64,000 nt of DNA from contig CAJINV010000007.1 in assembly GCA_905178155.1 (NCBI GenBank), positions 4,428,258-4,492,257 of the forward strand. Reading direction: 5' to 3'. Positions 10,452 to 21,708 of the stretch are shown one piece after another. Made by a program: the position numbers and the translations under genes. This stretch comes from Amoebophrya sp. A120 (taxonomy: Eukaryota; Sar; Dinophyceae; Syndiniales; Amoebophryaceae). Positions within the stretch are counted from its first letter, which is position 1; the number at the start of each line of letters is the position of its first letter. The notes under the pieces are model-generated. The model was not told the origin of the DNA, did not search any database, and saw only the letters and a program-made list of their open reading frames with translations.

Positions 10452-13400
10452 TCAAAAAAACCGCGGTTGGTGGTGCTGCTGCGGCTGAGAGAAAAACATC
10501 TGCTGTTGCGGCTGCTGCTGGAATTGGTTTTGATGCTGCACAATTGGCACCTGCTGTTGCGGGTGCTGGAATAGCTGCTGTTGCTGCTGTTGTGGCGCTC
10601 CTCCACTTCCCGGCTGTCCTCCGAATAATCCGTTCGGAAAAAGAGATTGCGGTGGCTGCTGCTGCTGCTGCGGCGGAGGCATACCTCCACCGTAAGAAAT
10701 AGAAACCCCGGGGGCTACCTGGTAAGTCGTTTGGCCCGCCGCGCCCTGCGCTGGAAATTGATGTTGCTGGAACACTGGTGGTTGCTGCTGTTGTTGCTGC
10801 ATCACGCTGCTGTTCTGTGGCATGATCGTATTCGCCAGACCAGACAGTGCGGCAGACGCCGACGCAAACCCCTGCTGGGCCAACGTCTGTGGATGGAACC
10901 CTGGGGAGGGCGGGACAGAACCTGAAAACGAATTTCATGTGCTACGTACCAGGGTGATAAAACAAAAAAAAAGGGTCAACAAACACTACTTCACAACAAA
11001 ACATGTTCATGTGTACGATGCATATAGTTATACTACTTCCCTCACCTGCTTGCTGCTGCTCCATCGGGCTGGCCGCAGAAACGTTGCCTCCACCACCACC
11101 GCCCCCACTTCTCACAGACGCCAACAACTGCGATTTTTCCTCGCTTCTCGCGAAACAGTAGTCCGAGATCTGCTGTTTGCACTGCCGGAGGAAGTCCCCT
11201 AGTCTGGTGTAGAAGTTGATCCCATCTGCTAAATCCTTCAACACCGTCAACAGCATATTCGCGCACGCAGTCAAAGCAGTGATGATCTTCGCCCGCTCGG
11301 AGTTTTGAAAGGCGGACTTCCGCGCGTTCACCGTCGTGTTGTACAGATTCAGTAGGTTTTCCGCCTGTTTCCTGTACTCCAGCTTCAGATCCGGTATGGA
11401 AATCGCAGGGAGGTTTTGCATCGAAGTGCCATCCTCGTTGATCATTGTCGTACTATTTGACGCGGACCTCAACTGCGTCAAGTGCTGCTCGATCTTCCCC
11501 TCCACAATCTGCCGGCAGGTTTGGTTCAGCTGCTGATTGGCAGACAGGCCGGAACAATTTGCGGACACAGCAGCAGCATTTCCATTTCCCCCTGTCGTCG
11601 TTGTATTCACTGCGTCTAGTAATTCGCCCTCCACCGTTTTGTCGTTCTTAATCAAGTTCTTCGCTTCGTCAATTTTCTGCCTCAACTGCTGCTCCAACTG
11701 CTCCAGCTTCTGCAAGGCTTGCCGCACCGCGTTGGTGTGCGACTCCAGGACCGACAAATCTCCGTTCCCTCCCTGCGACTCGGCCAATTGCGCCGCAGAC
11801 GGGGTGGTGGAAGCCGGCAAGCCCTGCTCGATTTCCGCACGCGTTTTGCCGATCCACTTCACATTCGCGTTCTTCATCAACGCCTCGCCCCGGGCCTTCA
11901 GCACTTCGTTGGCCTTCCTGGCCTCGGACAGTTTTTTCTCGTACGACATCAAATTCTGCCGGAACTGCTCTTGCAGAACCTCGGATTTTTCTCTTTTCAA
12001 AATCGAGTCCTGTCCCGCCTGCGCGATGCGTTGGCTGAACAGGTTGTCATCCTTCATCTCCTCCTCCAACTTCACGACGCATTCGTTCAAAAGCGATCCG
12101 CAGATCCGATCGTACTCGGTCAACGCTTCCAAGCTAGCCGTCAAACCGCTGACGCCGCCCTTGCTGGCCGCATCCTGGATCTTCGCCCAGGTCTCTTCGG
12201 GCAGAGGTTCGATAGAAGCTTGTGGGTTGTTCGCGGAAGTTCCTTTCGTCGTCACGCCGAGAGTCGACGCGATCAAATCTCTGACGTCTATCGTGTTCTG
12301 ACCGGCAAGAGGACCACCTCCCATTGCCCCTGCACAAGCGCCCGCGGCTTGTTCATCCGAAGGACCACCGGCTGCAGTGCTGGAAGACAGTATCATGTCG
12401 ACCTCCTGCTTCGAATTTTTCCACTCGTCGTCCAACGCAAACAAAACCGACTCCTGCCGCATCTGGTAGTCTTGCAAGGCGGATTGGACAAATTTTGGGA
12501 GCAGCGTTGCCAGCACCGGTTTGTACTTCAACCCATACGCCTCGTCGAAGAACGCGGGGTCGGTAAACCCCGATTTGGAGAAGGAAATAGGCTTGGAAAC
12601 CTCAATTGTCGTGATAATCGGCAACTTCGCAAAATCCGTCACTTCCGGCGGGAAGTAAATGGTCTCGCAGTCGTGCTTCACCTTGTTCAATTCAATCTGG
12701 ATGGCGCTTTTCAAGCTGCCAACGTCGCTGTATTCCGATTTTCCCGCGGTGAACACCGTTTGCTCCGCGTGTTTGAACCGCGCGAGACACTCGCCCCAGC
12801 CGCGCATCGTTTTCTCGCAATTTTCCTTCTCGAACATCGCCTGCTGAAAGACCGCCGCGGCGAGAAAAGTTTTTTCCTGCGCGTCGAAGATCTCCGCGAA
12901 TTGCGGCCCAATCGACCCTATCAAATGCAAATATGTCTGGGTCTGGAAAGTTGGAACTTGTAGTGCTAGCTTTACACTCCTGGGATTGGGAAATTTGTAC
13001 TGCATAACCGACAAAAGCCGCAGCCATTTTTGTCATGCAAGAGCGCAGTTTCTCAGTCTCATGCAGACTACCTATGAGAAACAACTCCGGGAAGTTGTCA
13101 TGCTGGGCTGCATATGGAAGCCTTTTCATCATGCGCATTTTAGCATCACAAGTTTCCAGACCCAGACATATTTGCATTTGATAGACCCGGTGAGCTTCCT
13201 CGCGGCGGTCAGGCACTGGCTGTAGTCATTGGAGACACGCATGGCCAGCTTCGCCAACAGCGACCGGAGTTTCTTCTCCTTGACCGCCTTTTCGTAAACA
13301 CACGTGTTCGCTTGCGCGATCATGACGCAAGACCACATGTGGAGTGCCGATTGCGACAAGTCGTGCGTGGCGATCCCCTGCAAATCGGTCGCGACGAAAT

Positions 13401-13968
13401 CTCGGAGAAACGCGAAAATCCCCGCGGACCGGCAAAAGAGCTGGATCGCGTGTCTGGAGCCCTCCTCCGTCGCGGTGCGGTTTTGGTTCACGGCGGACGA
13501 CCCCTCGAGCGCCGCTAAATTGTAGACGCAACTCGCTTTCTCGAGGAGAAAAGAGGACTGCTGCGTCTTAACCTTCGGGCGGAAGGTGTCGTACCAAACG
13601 AGATCCACTTTGTAGCTGCTGGTGGAGGTCTTCTTCGTGTTGGTGTTCACCAAGTTCGCGAATCTCCCCTCCAAGAGTTGCAGCAACGCGACGTACTCCG
13701 TGATCAGCTGTCGGGAGGTGTCTAAACTCGCGTCCGAGCTCCGGACGTCCCGGCTGATCCGGTCGCGGTGCTTCTGCACGTCTGTGGCGAACTCGAGGAG
13801 GAGGGGGCTGGGGGGCGGGTTCGGGTTGAATCCCGGCCCGGCGTTGTTGAAAGTGGAAACATTGTTCACGATATCCACACCAAAGGCTCTCTGGCAGTAA
13901 GTCGTGATGGCGTCGCGAAGGTTCGCCGGGTCGGTGGGTTTCACGTCGGGTTTTAGCATTGTGCGCAC
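10452..13968 (-). CDS. ALIX/BRO1-domain ESCRT-associated protein
   Basis: Three exons: 13189-13968, 11046-12918 and 10452-10921, about 1,040 residues. Residues about 1-400 form a BRO1 domain. Family landmarks include KTQQSSFLLEKASCVYNLAA, an SRHAIQLFCRSAGIFAFLRD-type helix and, after intron 1, the PISFSKSGFTDPAFF and LPKFVQSALQDY segments that correspond to the end of BRO1 and the start of the V domain in ALIX. The middle is long coiled coil (V-like). The C-terminal tail is Pro/Gln-rich, as in ALIX and Bro1, where it binds partner proteins. Known role of the family: recruiting ESCRT-III through BRO1 in multivesicular body sorting and membrane scission. Intron 1 is an introner without GT-AG ends (12919-13188); intron 2 (10922-11045, 124 bp) is GTGAGG...TTTTCAG. 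The gene starts at the ATG at 13968. Confidence 0.88.
12919..13183. mobile_element. Introner in the ALIX gene with perfect 5-bp target duplication
   Basis: 265-bp element forming intron 1 of the BRO1 gene. Its ends are inverted repeats of at least 25 bp (TATCAAATGCAAATATG followed by TCTGGGTCTGG, and its complement at the right end). It is flanked by perfect direct repeats GACCC at 12914-12918 and 13184-13188. Removing the element plus one direct repeat restores the frame ...KLT-GSIGPQ... of the BRO1 domain. No cut within the duplicated bases yields GT-AG while keeping frame (options include GG-AG or GT-GG). Two copies of the octamer TGTCATGC lie inside (13031, 13096). It shares TIR and internal sequence with the element at 18422-18679 but in opposite orientation. 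Confidence 0.9.
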
Positions 13969-14389
13969 TTTTGTTTTGACGTATACTTTCGTGGTGCAGA
14001 TGTCAGCGGTTGCCAGTTGTTGCCTATGCCCAAGACATCATTTTTATTGACGTAGATGGAAGAAAGTAAAGTTTTGACCAACTAGAAAAAGCACGGATCC
14101 GAGCACTTGATGCTGCACGACCTCCAAATATTACCGGGGCGCAACAAAAATTTTTGCTCATCTTTACGAATAATCACTCTGAAAGAATGTACACACAAGA
14201 GAAACGGATGCCGTCGGAGGGCCTAAGAATGAAAGGAGAATCAATAGCAGCTGCAGCGACCATGCGAAGGACATCTTTTGAGGTAGTAATGCTAAGGACT
14301 CGCCTGCCTCTGCCGAAGCATGACGGCGCGGTCGGAACGTAGGCGAGTACGAACATCGAATCCTCGGATTACGCCCCAACATAAGCCTG
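13969..14389. other. Upstream region of the ALIX gene
   Basis: About 420 bp of ordinary composition between the BRO1 gene start and the GC-rich island. It should hold that gene's promoter and leader; no motif could be assigned. Confidence 0.4.
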
Positions 14390-15935
14390 CACCAAATTCA
14401 AACGTAGCCCGCCTTGTTCCTTGTGCTGCAGTGGCAGCAGCTAATACGGAGAAAAAGTGCGCAAGCAATGGGAATGGCAACACTGACTGGGCGTGGCTGC
14501 AAAGCAACCACGCCCGGCCGTCCTGACAGACCGGCTTCGGTCACTACACTTGCTAATGGAACGGCTGCCGGAGAGGGCCACGCAGTCTCGGCCTGCGTCA
14601 TTGCACATGCATGGACAACCAACACAGGCCCGCGCGCCCTCGCGCCAAAGAGCGCGCGCCGGCCATCGGGGGCGAAACAGGAAAGATGAAAAAGGCAAGG
14701 GCCGGTGGGAAGGAACGGAACGACCGACCCGAGGGAGCCCGGCCGGCACCGGGCCAGAGAAACCCCACCCCCCGTCTGCTCACAACGCTGCTGCGCGCGC
14801 GCCTGTTTGTTTGCCGGCGGGGTCCCGTTAGTTGGTTTCAGATGAACAGGTCTGCGCGGGCGGCGCCCGGGCAGCAGGCCCAGGCCATAGGCATCGGGCC
14901 GGCGCCCCTGCCCGGCCGGGCCGCCCTGGGGGACGCGCGGGGGGGCCAATTTGCGGCGGCGGGCAGCGAATCAATTCGCGGGCCGGGAGGGCTGCAAGAG
15001 GGGGGCAAACAAAGAAGCGCGGGCGTTGCGCCAGGCGCGGCGCCTACCGCTCGCCCCCTGATGCGTGGCAAGGCTCTTCATCTTTTTGAACAAGGGGCCC
15101 CGACTCCACCACGGGCCTTGCTGCACGCCGCCAAATGCGCGCCCGCGGTCTTCAAGCCCGCCCAGAAGAGCAAAGTCCTCCGCGGGCTCGGCGAAGTTCA
15201 ACGCCGTCGAAAGGCTCTCCGGGGTCGGGCCCTGGCTGGCCTGGTTCCGCAAGAAGGCCACGGTCTGCGTGGTGCAATTGTCCAGGGAGGCGCTCCGGGC
15301 CAGCGGCCCTCCAGCTCCAATTGACTGCCTCGCCTCGGAGCTCCGCCAGGACACACTGCCCCTATTCTGCGCGTTTTTGGCCGCTCCCTCGTCCGCCTCT
15401 GTAGCAAGCCGGGCGGGCCTGGGGCCGGGCCTGCTGCAGCGCACGCCTGCCAAGCACCCGGGGCGCCAGCGGCCAAGCCCACACATCGGGGGGGCCCCTC
15501 CCCTCACCGCAACCAGCTGCGAAATCCTCTAACAATAGGACTAGGAGCGGTGAGGTTTTCGGAAGGTGGTTCCTGCTGAAAGGAGGACGGCTTTCGAAAA
15601 GTCCAACGCAGGGCCATAGGGGTCGTAGAACTCGCGATAGCAAAAAAGAAAAGCCACGGGCCGGGCCGGCCGGCCGGCGCCCGCCCATAAAGCACAACAC
15701 CGCGCGCCCTCCAGAGTGCGCGCGCCCGCCTCGTCGCAATGTGGCCGAAACGCACGGGGCGGCAGGGTTGGGCGGGCCACCACAAAAAAACAGGCGAACG
15801 GACCGCACCCGAAGGCGTCTCGGCGCAACAGACCAACCAGGCGCGCGCCCCCGCGCACACAAGGCCCACGCCGCGGAGGCTCGCGCGCGAAATCTCCCCG
15901 CTTCTTTGTTTGCTAGAGGCTTCTCCTGCACTTGC
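14390..15935. other. GC-rich island A, probably non-coding or a decayed insertion
   Basis: About 1.5 kb that is markedly richer in G and C than the flanks, with runs of GGCC/CCGG and GC tracts (for example around 15660-15690). Overlapping ORFs run in all six frames, as expected from low stop-codon frequency at high GC. One minus-strand frame (14971-15507) has a more protein-like composition but no recognisable motif, so no gene is called. Composition resembles the islands at 48.3-50.8 kb and 53.5-54.5 kb. No convincing terminal inverted repeats were found at its edges. Confidence 0.55.
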
Positions 15936-16365
15936 TACGACGTGCGGCGAGCCTGCATTTCATGCAAAGCGTTGCCCTAACATGGGTCACAACTTTTGCC
16001 GAACACTAAAGCCTGACACACCTGCCATCTTGTTGTGTCCTTCCTTGGTCAACAAGACGACTCAGAAGTGAGCGAAGCATGGCGCTCTCAATTGCGTGAC
16101 ATTATGCCGCGGTCTCGTTGTCTTATTTCAGGAGGCCCTAGATCGTTTATTTTCATTCTTCATGTACTCGAGATTCGTTCCTGTCACTAGTTTGAAAATG
16201 TCTTTTGGCGCACCTTAGCCTCCACAGAATTAGCCATCTCGGGACCAGACCGCGACAGCCAAAGTATTGAGGGTTCAACATCGCCGTCGAATAATCGGAG
16301 TAGTACACATCATAAATCAATAAATTTAAATTTTTTTATTCTTTCTAGTATACAATTACCACGCA
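15936..16365. other. Downstream flank of the kinase gene
   Basis: 430 bp of ordinary composition after the GC-rich island, ending in an AT-rich stretch (about 16310-16350) just past the kinase stop codon, which probably contains its 3' end. Nothing else is seen. Confidence 0.4.
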
Positions 16366-18758
16366 CTACCGTTGCACAAATGGCAACGCGTTTGGTAACT
16401 TCACACTCCGTACCAGGAACGGATGATTTTCCAACAGGTCCGTCGCCGCGATTCGCTTGTTCGGGTCCAGCGCCACGAGAGAATTCAAAAAAGACAGACA
16501 CCCGTTCTGCGTTTCCTTCTCCTGCCTCACTAACTCGTACAAAGCCACGCTCCAGGAGTTGTTTCGGTCGTATAGTTCTTGCCGACCAGAATTATCTGCC
16601 TCGTTGCTTGTTCTACCTTGTTCACCTTCGCGATAATGTTGCTCCAACACTGCCGCGTTATTTTTACCTCCATTTGGTGCGGTGCGTCCCACAACAGCCC
16701 CTCCTATAGTTGTAGCAAGCGCTGCTGCGCCGGTAACGGTTCGTCCAGTAGCGGAAGTTCCATCTGCTCCTGCTGGAGCCGGGTTGCCTTCTGCTATCTC
16801 CATCCGTCGCCAATACACAGAAACCGGGATCATGGTCTGGTCCTCCTGGTGGCCGTTGTCCGTGTCCGAATTCACTCCAGCCCCCGGGATTGCCTGCCCG
16901 ACTCGCTCGATTTCCGGCCAAACGGACAGAATCTCGCGCCGGAACTTCTGTGCAGAGGGGATGGGCTTTTGGGTCAATTGCAGCTCTACCCGGACTTCAG
17001 CTCCGGTAGTAGCGGTACTAGTTGCAGCAGCCGGAGGTGCTGCCTGCGCAGGTTTTTCTGTTGTCATTGTACTTTGTCGTCCGTTCCTTCCACCATCGCT
17101 CATCCCGGCGGTGGTCCCGTACGAAAGCATGGAATTCAGGATCAGCGGAAGCTGTTCAAATTCCGACGGCGATTGGAAGAGAATGCTGCCGACCACCAGC
17201 TCCGCGAAAATGCACCCGACCGACCAGAGATCGATCCCGAACCCGTAGAAGTAGCTCCGCAGCAAGACTTCGGGCGCGCGGTACCACAAAGACACGACGT
17301 TGGGCGACATCGACCAGACCGGCTCGACATAGTTTGCGTGAGGCTGCAGGTGCTCCACGTTCAGGCCTTCTTGTTCAAACTGCGTTGTAGCAGATGAATC
17401 TTGTGGTCCACCACCACCAAGTATTCTTGCGTCTGTGCTTGTCCTCTCCACCGTCTTGATTTGGTCGCCTCGCTTCTCCTCGTTCATTTTTCCCAGGCCC
17501 TGCTCCGTTCGTCGCTTCTTCGAGGAGGGAGAAGCGGTTGATTTGAGCAGCAACTTTTTGTTGCCGTTGACCTTCCGCAGGAGCTCCTGCTTCCTTGCAA
17601 ATTTCTTCGGCTCCACTACCACTCTTAGCACCGATTCCTCCTTCTCCTCGTCAAAATCTTCGTGCCAGATCGGGTCGCCAACCGTGGATCCGGTCGCAAG
17701 ACCAAAATCCGTGATCTTCAGAAGACCCGTATTCGCGTCGCACAGCACGTTATCCGGCTTCAAATCCCGGTGCACGAGGTTCAGCTCCTCGTGCAAATAC
17801 GCACAGGCGGTGAGAATCTGCTTCATCATGCAGGCAATGTCGGCGTTGGTGAGTCGGGTAAAAGTCGTGTGGTAGTTATTCTTGTTGTGCCACCTATGAT
17901 CATCCGCCCCGCCGATCCCAAACGCTTGCCGGCTTGATGATGTTCCACCTGGTGGCGGTGAACCGGCAACACCAGAAGCAGAAGCTCCTCCAGAAGACCT
18001 CTCCAGCAAATCTTCTTTTCTCTTTTTCTCCCGGTACCTCTCCATCAATTGCACCACTTCCTGCTTCTTCTCCGCGATCAAGGCCGCGTTTTGCCGCGTC
18101 TCCTGGTTCGTCAAGTGCTCGATTTGCTGTTCCAACTCCGCGATGAAAACTGGGTACTTCAACAAGAATACCAGGTCCCGCTGGTGTTGCTCGATGCACT
18201 TCCGCAAGTTCAGGTCCAAAAACGGCATCACCAGGATCAAGTCCTTCGACTTCGCGTCCACGAACGCTGTCACCATGGAGATCAAATTGTCGTGCCTGCA
18301 GATCGACATCGTCTTCAGTTCGCGGATCGACGAGATGTGCAGCCCGGAGATTTGGGAGGACTGGGCCTTGATCTTCTTCAGCGCTACGGTGCTGGAAGTC
18401 AAATTGTCCCGACATTTGATCTATCAAATGCAAAAGTGTCTGGGTCTGGAAACTTGTGACGCAAGGACGGGAATAGTGAGCTCACTGTAATGATGCGCTC
18501 CACAGCATGACAAGTTTTTTTTCATGGTTCTGAGTTGCGTACTCCGCATAAGAAACTGCGTTTTTGCATGACAGGCAGGAGGAGCTCTTTGCGACCACGC
18601 AATACAGAGTTCAGAGTCATGCCAGACTAGCATGAAAAATCTCGCAATCTCCCAGACCCAGACATATTTGCAATCGATATGATCACCTTACCGTAGGTTC
18701 CCTCGCCGACGTGGCGCTCCAGGACCTCGAAGCGGTCGTTCTCGCCGTATTTCAACAT
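16366..18758 (-). CDS. CDK-like Ser/Thr protein kinase with large insertions
   Basis: Two exons, 18685-18758 and 16366-18421, about 709 residues. Exon 1 starts at the ATG at 18758 and carries the glycine-rich loop GEGTYGKV. Exon 2 supplies VALKKIK (catalytic Lys), the C-helix SIREL (PSTAIRE position), VHRDLKPDNVL (catalytic Asp, Asn), DFGLA, VVSLWYRAPEVLL and DLWSVGCIFAEL, so all catalytic residues are present. The C-helix and surrounding GLHISSIRELKTM look most like CDK7/MO15-type kinases of alveolates, but the subfamily is uncertain. Insertions absent from typical CDKs of about 300 residues: roughly 100 residues between alpha-D and alpha-E, about 120 between DFG and APE, and about 150 in the C-lobe, mostly low complexity. 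The single intron is an introner placed exactly behind the glycine loop. The protein ends normally with an HPFL motif and a short tail. Confidence 0.9.
18422..18679. mobile_element. Introner in the kinase gene with perfect 5-bp target duplication
   Basis: 258-bp element separating the kinase glycine loop from the catalytic-Lys strand. Inverted terminal repeats start TATC and share AAATATGTCTGGGTCTGG with the ALIX introner. Perfect direct repeats TGATC flank it (18417-18421, 18680-18684). Excising element plus one repeat gives GEGTYGKV-IKCRDN in frame. No GT-AG cut keeps the frame; AT-AG is the closest option. Internal octamers GCATGACA lie at 18505 and 18566, about 60 bp apart, and the interior is similar to the reverse complement of the ALIX element. 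Confidence 0.9.
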
Positions 18759-19660
18759 TTTACCTTTAGAATTTTTTCAAAATAGTATCCAAATGAATCA
18801 ATTTAGGTGTCAAACTCGATGAAAAACTCTAACTCTTGTTTTTACTTTACACTTAAAAAAATGTTTATGCGAAACTTTATTTGCTTTTATTTAAGGTGAC
18901 ACACTATAACTCTGGAGGAGGATACGAAAGAAAGACCAGAGGAAGTCGTAGTAGTTGTCGCCTCAGTTGTGATTTGTTTCGATGTCGATTTGTTGGAAGC
19001 TGAGAAATATAAAGAGAGAACGGGAGCGAAGTGCACAGACTTAAAAAAGATACGTCAGGTACAACGAATAATCTATCAGTGGTCTTGCTCGATTTCTTTT
19101 TTTTTGTGTCAGAAGTTCGATAAAGTCGCTACAAGGAAGTAAGTACTCGCTGGTGTGTCGCTGTCGCCTGTGTAATTTGAAAAGAAAAATGTGAACGATG
19201 AAACAAAAAAATGCTTTTGGAACAAGGGATGCACCACACGCATCCTTCAACATCAACGCACGAATGGGAGTGGCTTTACAAAAATGAAGATCGTGATCGC
19301 GATTGTTTTACTGAGCCTGTTAACAACAACAAGAGCGAAAGACCTTGAGAAATGAGGATCCAAAAGAAGATCTCCACCTTCAAAATCCCGCTGAGATCCT
19401 TGCTCGAAATGATCATGTATGAACTGTTAGAGCGCCTGCACGAAGTATGATTCAACTCCAAATAGAACACTGATTCATTTTCTTTCATCCGTGCTGAATT
19501 TCTTGCAGGTACGATTCACAATATCTTTCCAATGGGCAGCGCCATGTCATTTTTCATGTGATCTGGCTCTGGGGGTCGTGGGCGCAGCACTCCCGGCAAG
19601 AAAGAGAGTTCCGCTTCCGAGCTTTTTGATGTCGCGATTGAAATATTAAGTAATCTTCTA
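18759..19660. other. Intergenic stretch, no gene recognised
   Basis: 900 bp upstream of the kinase gene and downstream of the next gene. AT-rich parts at about 18780-18890 may hold the kinase promoter. Only short ORFs without features; nothing else can be supported. Confidence 0.5.
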
Positions 19661-20470
19661 TCACTGCAAACTGTGCCCCTTGGCCATCATGAGACTTTTG
19701 AGAATATTGCTCATTCTCGGCTGGCCCTTCTTGTTTCGCTGGTTTTCGCGCAAGTGGTTTTTCGTAAACCGTTTGTTCTTCGTTATCCTGCGCTTTTTCG
19801 AAAACTCCTTTTCCTGTTCCAGCTTCTCGTGTAATTCCTGCTGTTTTCTCCTCTCCTCCTCCTTCTGCTGTTGCAGGACTTTGCTAAAACGGGTTTTCTT
19901 CGCTGCAGGGTACGATGCTGTACTCCAGTCGTCGGCTTTCGAAGATGACTTTGCGCTGCTCATCTTCGCCTTGGACGTTTTTCTTTCAACCTTGCTCGAA
20001 GCTGCTGTGCTGGCGTTTTGCTCCGCGCTAGCACATTTTCCTATCGCGGTACCTGGCGCAGCACCGGTATCATTGCCGTTCGTCTTTCGTTTCTTCTTTT
20101 TCTTCTGCTTGTCGGCAGCGCTTGTCTCTGCTGCTGCAGTACTGGCATCTGCATTTGAAGTACTGGTAGCGGTAGTTGCACTTTTCTTGACCGATGGAAA
20201 CGCTAAATCTCGCTCGTACGCATCTTCGTCTACTCGACTGGAAAATTTGTCATGCGGATCTTCGTGTGCCACCCCTGTTCCGTCATCGTGTGCAGCTCCA
20301 TTTCTGTCACCAGCGTCAGAAGATATCCCCATCTCCTTCATGATATGCTTCTTCTGTCGGTTCCACTTGTTCTGCTGTTTTTTCGCCGTGAAGTACTTTT
20401 TCTGCCGCTCCTTCGCCACGTACGCGTTGTACGGAGCGCGCTTCTTCTTCTGGAAGTTTGCGCCCTTCAT
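19661..20470 (-). CDS. Lys-rich nucleolar-type protein, FYV7/CCDC59-like
   Basis: Single-exon ORF of 269 residues from the ATG at 20470. It is strongly basic. The N-terminal block (KKKRAPYNAYVAKERQKKYF) is followed by an Ala/Ser/Lys low-complexity middle with KKKKKRK nuclear-localisation-type stretches. A charged helix comes next (about residues 195-235, QQQKEEERRKQQELHEKLEQ), then a C-terminal NKKGQPRMSNILKSLM. That C-terminus resembles the KGQP...LL end of FYV7/CCDC59 (TAP26) proteins, which act in early 18S rRNA processing in the nucleolus. The match is short, so the family call is tentative; a general ribosome-biogenesis or nucleic-acid-binding protein is the alternative. No signal peptide or membrane segment. 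Confidence 0.6.
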   Translation of the reverse strand: MKGANFQKKKRAPYNAYVAKERQKKYFTAKKQQNKWNRQKKHIMKEMGISSDAGDRNGAAHDDGTGVAHEDPHDKFSSRVDEDAYERDLAFPSVKKSATTATSTSNADASTAAAETSAADKQKKKKKRKTNGNDTGAAPGTAIGKCASAEQNASTAASSKVERKTSKAKMSSAKSSSKADDWSTASYPAAKKTRFSKVLQQQKEEERRKQQELHEKLEQEKEFSKKRRITKNKRFTKNHLRENQRNKKGQPRMSNILKSLMMAKGHSLQ

Positions 20471-21708
20471 AATTTTTTTAGTTTGTCACAGTACTAGCAC
20501 AACACGAATTCAAAGTTTACCGTGATTAGCAGTTTCGTACAATGTATTGTATTTGATGTCGCAACAACAAAACTTAAAGAAGCAGGATAGGTCGCTGTGA
20601 CAGTGACATTGAAACACAAAAAAAAAATCGTTCGGGGGTAGTGGGACTTAAATAGAAATGCTGTCCCTATCAAGCACTGCTATTCCCTTCAACTTTTTTT
20701 TTCGTCCTTTCGGGATCTTCTAAATTTCTTTTCTCGATCGATCTGCTCCGCCAATGGATCTTTGACTCCTTCATTCTGAGCGATGTTTTTCTTTGGTTCT
20801 GGAGATTGGACTGTGCATCAACAGAACGCAAAGTAAATTTAGATCAGATCTGCATCTCACAAGTCAAGCTAGAAACATCACTACGAACGCGGCACGACAA
20901 GCACCACAGCATTCATTTCTCTTGATCGCGTGCAGTCGACCGTCGCTGAACAAAATTTCCATGCGATGTAGAGGAGTTCTGCCACAAACAGGGCAGGAAC
21001 CAGCTAGCGGATAACGCAACATCGCCCCTCTTCACTGGACTTTTCCTCGCTCCTTATTCATCTGGGGGTTGCTTCCTGCAAGTCTCGTTTCTTAATAAAA
21101 CACGTTTCTGCAAGTCTCTGTTAGTTGCTCCTGGTATACGTAATGGATATTCAGGGAGGCTGCAGGGCGCGAGCCTTTACTTTCGGGGACTTGCAATGTG
21201 TTTGCTTTTCGAACGTAAGCCTAGCGCAAGAGGAATAGTTAAGGTTTGCTCAATAAAAAAAACCTGGGCAAAACACAAGCTCCACTTTGGGATGTTGGGT
21301 TACATACTAGGAATTTCTACATTTTGTTTCTCCTACTCCTGCATCTTCGGAGCAAAACGAAACTCACACACGTCGGTCAGTACTCTTGAAGTGCTGAGCA
21401 TAATCTCGCGCCACTATTGTTCTGTGCCTTTAATTGTTCTACTCAACTTAAATACTGAGAATGCATCTTCAGCTGGTTATGGTTTCGTCGCTATATTTTC
21501 AAATAAGATCCGTAGGGAAAAATCCATCAACTTTGTCGTTAGGTGTCGTCTACTTGATGTACTTCATTTCATATTCTTGTCGTCATTAGATTTCACATTC
21601 TACTATGTGGCTTTCAGGATGGGGGTACCACCCTCTTTTGCCAACACATAGACATACCTCATTCTTCTTGCTCAAGTGTCCCACTCTTCAGCTCGTTCCT
21701 TGTTAATG
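20471..21708. other. Intergenic stretch, no gene recognised
   Basis: 1.2 kb. A plus-strand ORF of 151 codons (21196-21651) is AT-rich, has no recognisable motif and is opposite in direction to every supported gene, so it is not called. No repeats or RNA genes seen. Confidence 0.5.

Noticed and set aside
11719-12963. Plus-strand ORF of 414 codons opposite the ALIX gene
   Set aside because: Antisense shadow of the coiled-coil region; it runs through the introner boundary without relation to it and has no family resemblance.
14398-15931. Many overlapping ORFs in GC-rich island A
   Set aside because: Low stop-codon frequency at high GC produces them in every frame; none has a recognisable motif or splice context.
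16579-17397. Plus-strand ORF of 272 codons opposite the kinase
   Set aside because: Antisense to kinase subdomains with conserved residues; no independent support.
19680-20525. Plus-strand hydrophobic ORF of 281 codons opposite the FYV7-like gene
   Set aside because: Phe/Ser/Leu-rich complement of a Lys/Glu-rich gene, a typical shadow that mimics a membrane protein.
21196-21651. Plus-strand ORF of 151 codons
   Set aside because: AT-rich, no motif, opposite to all real genes; likely chance.
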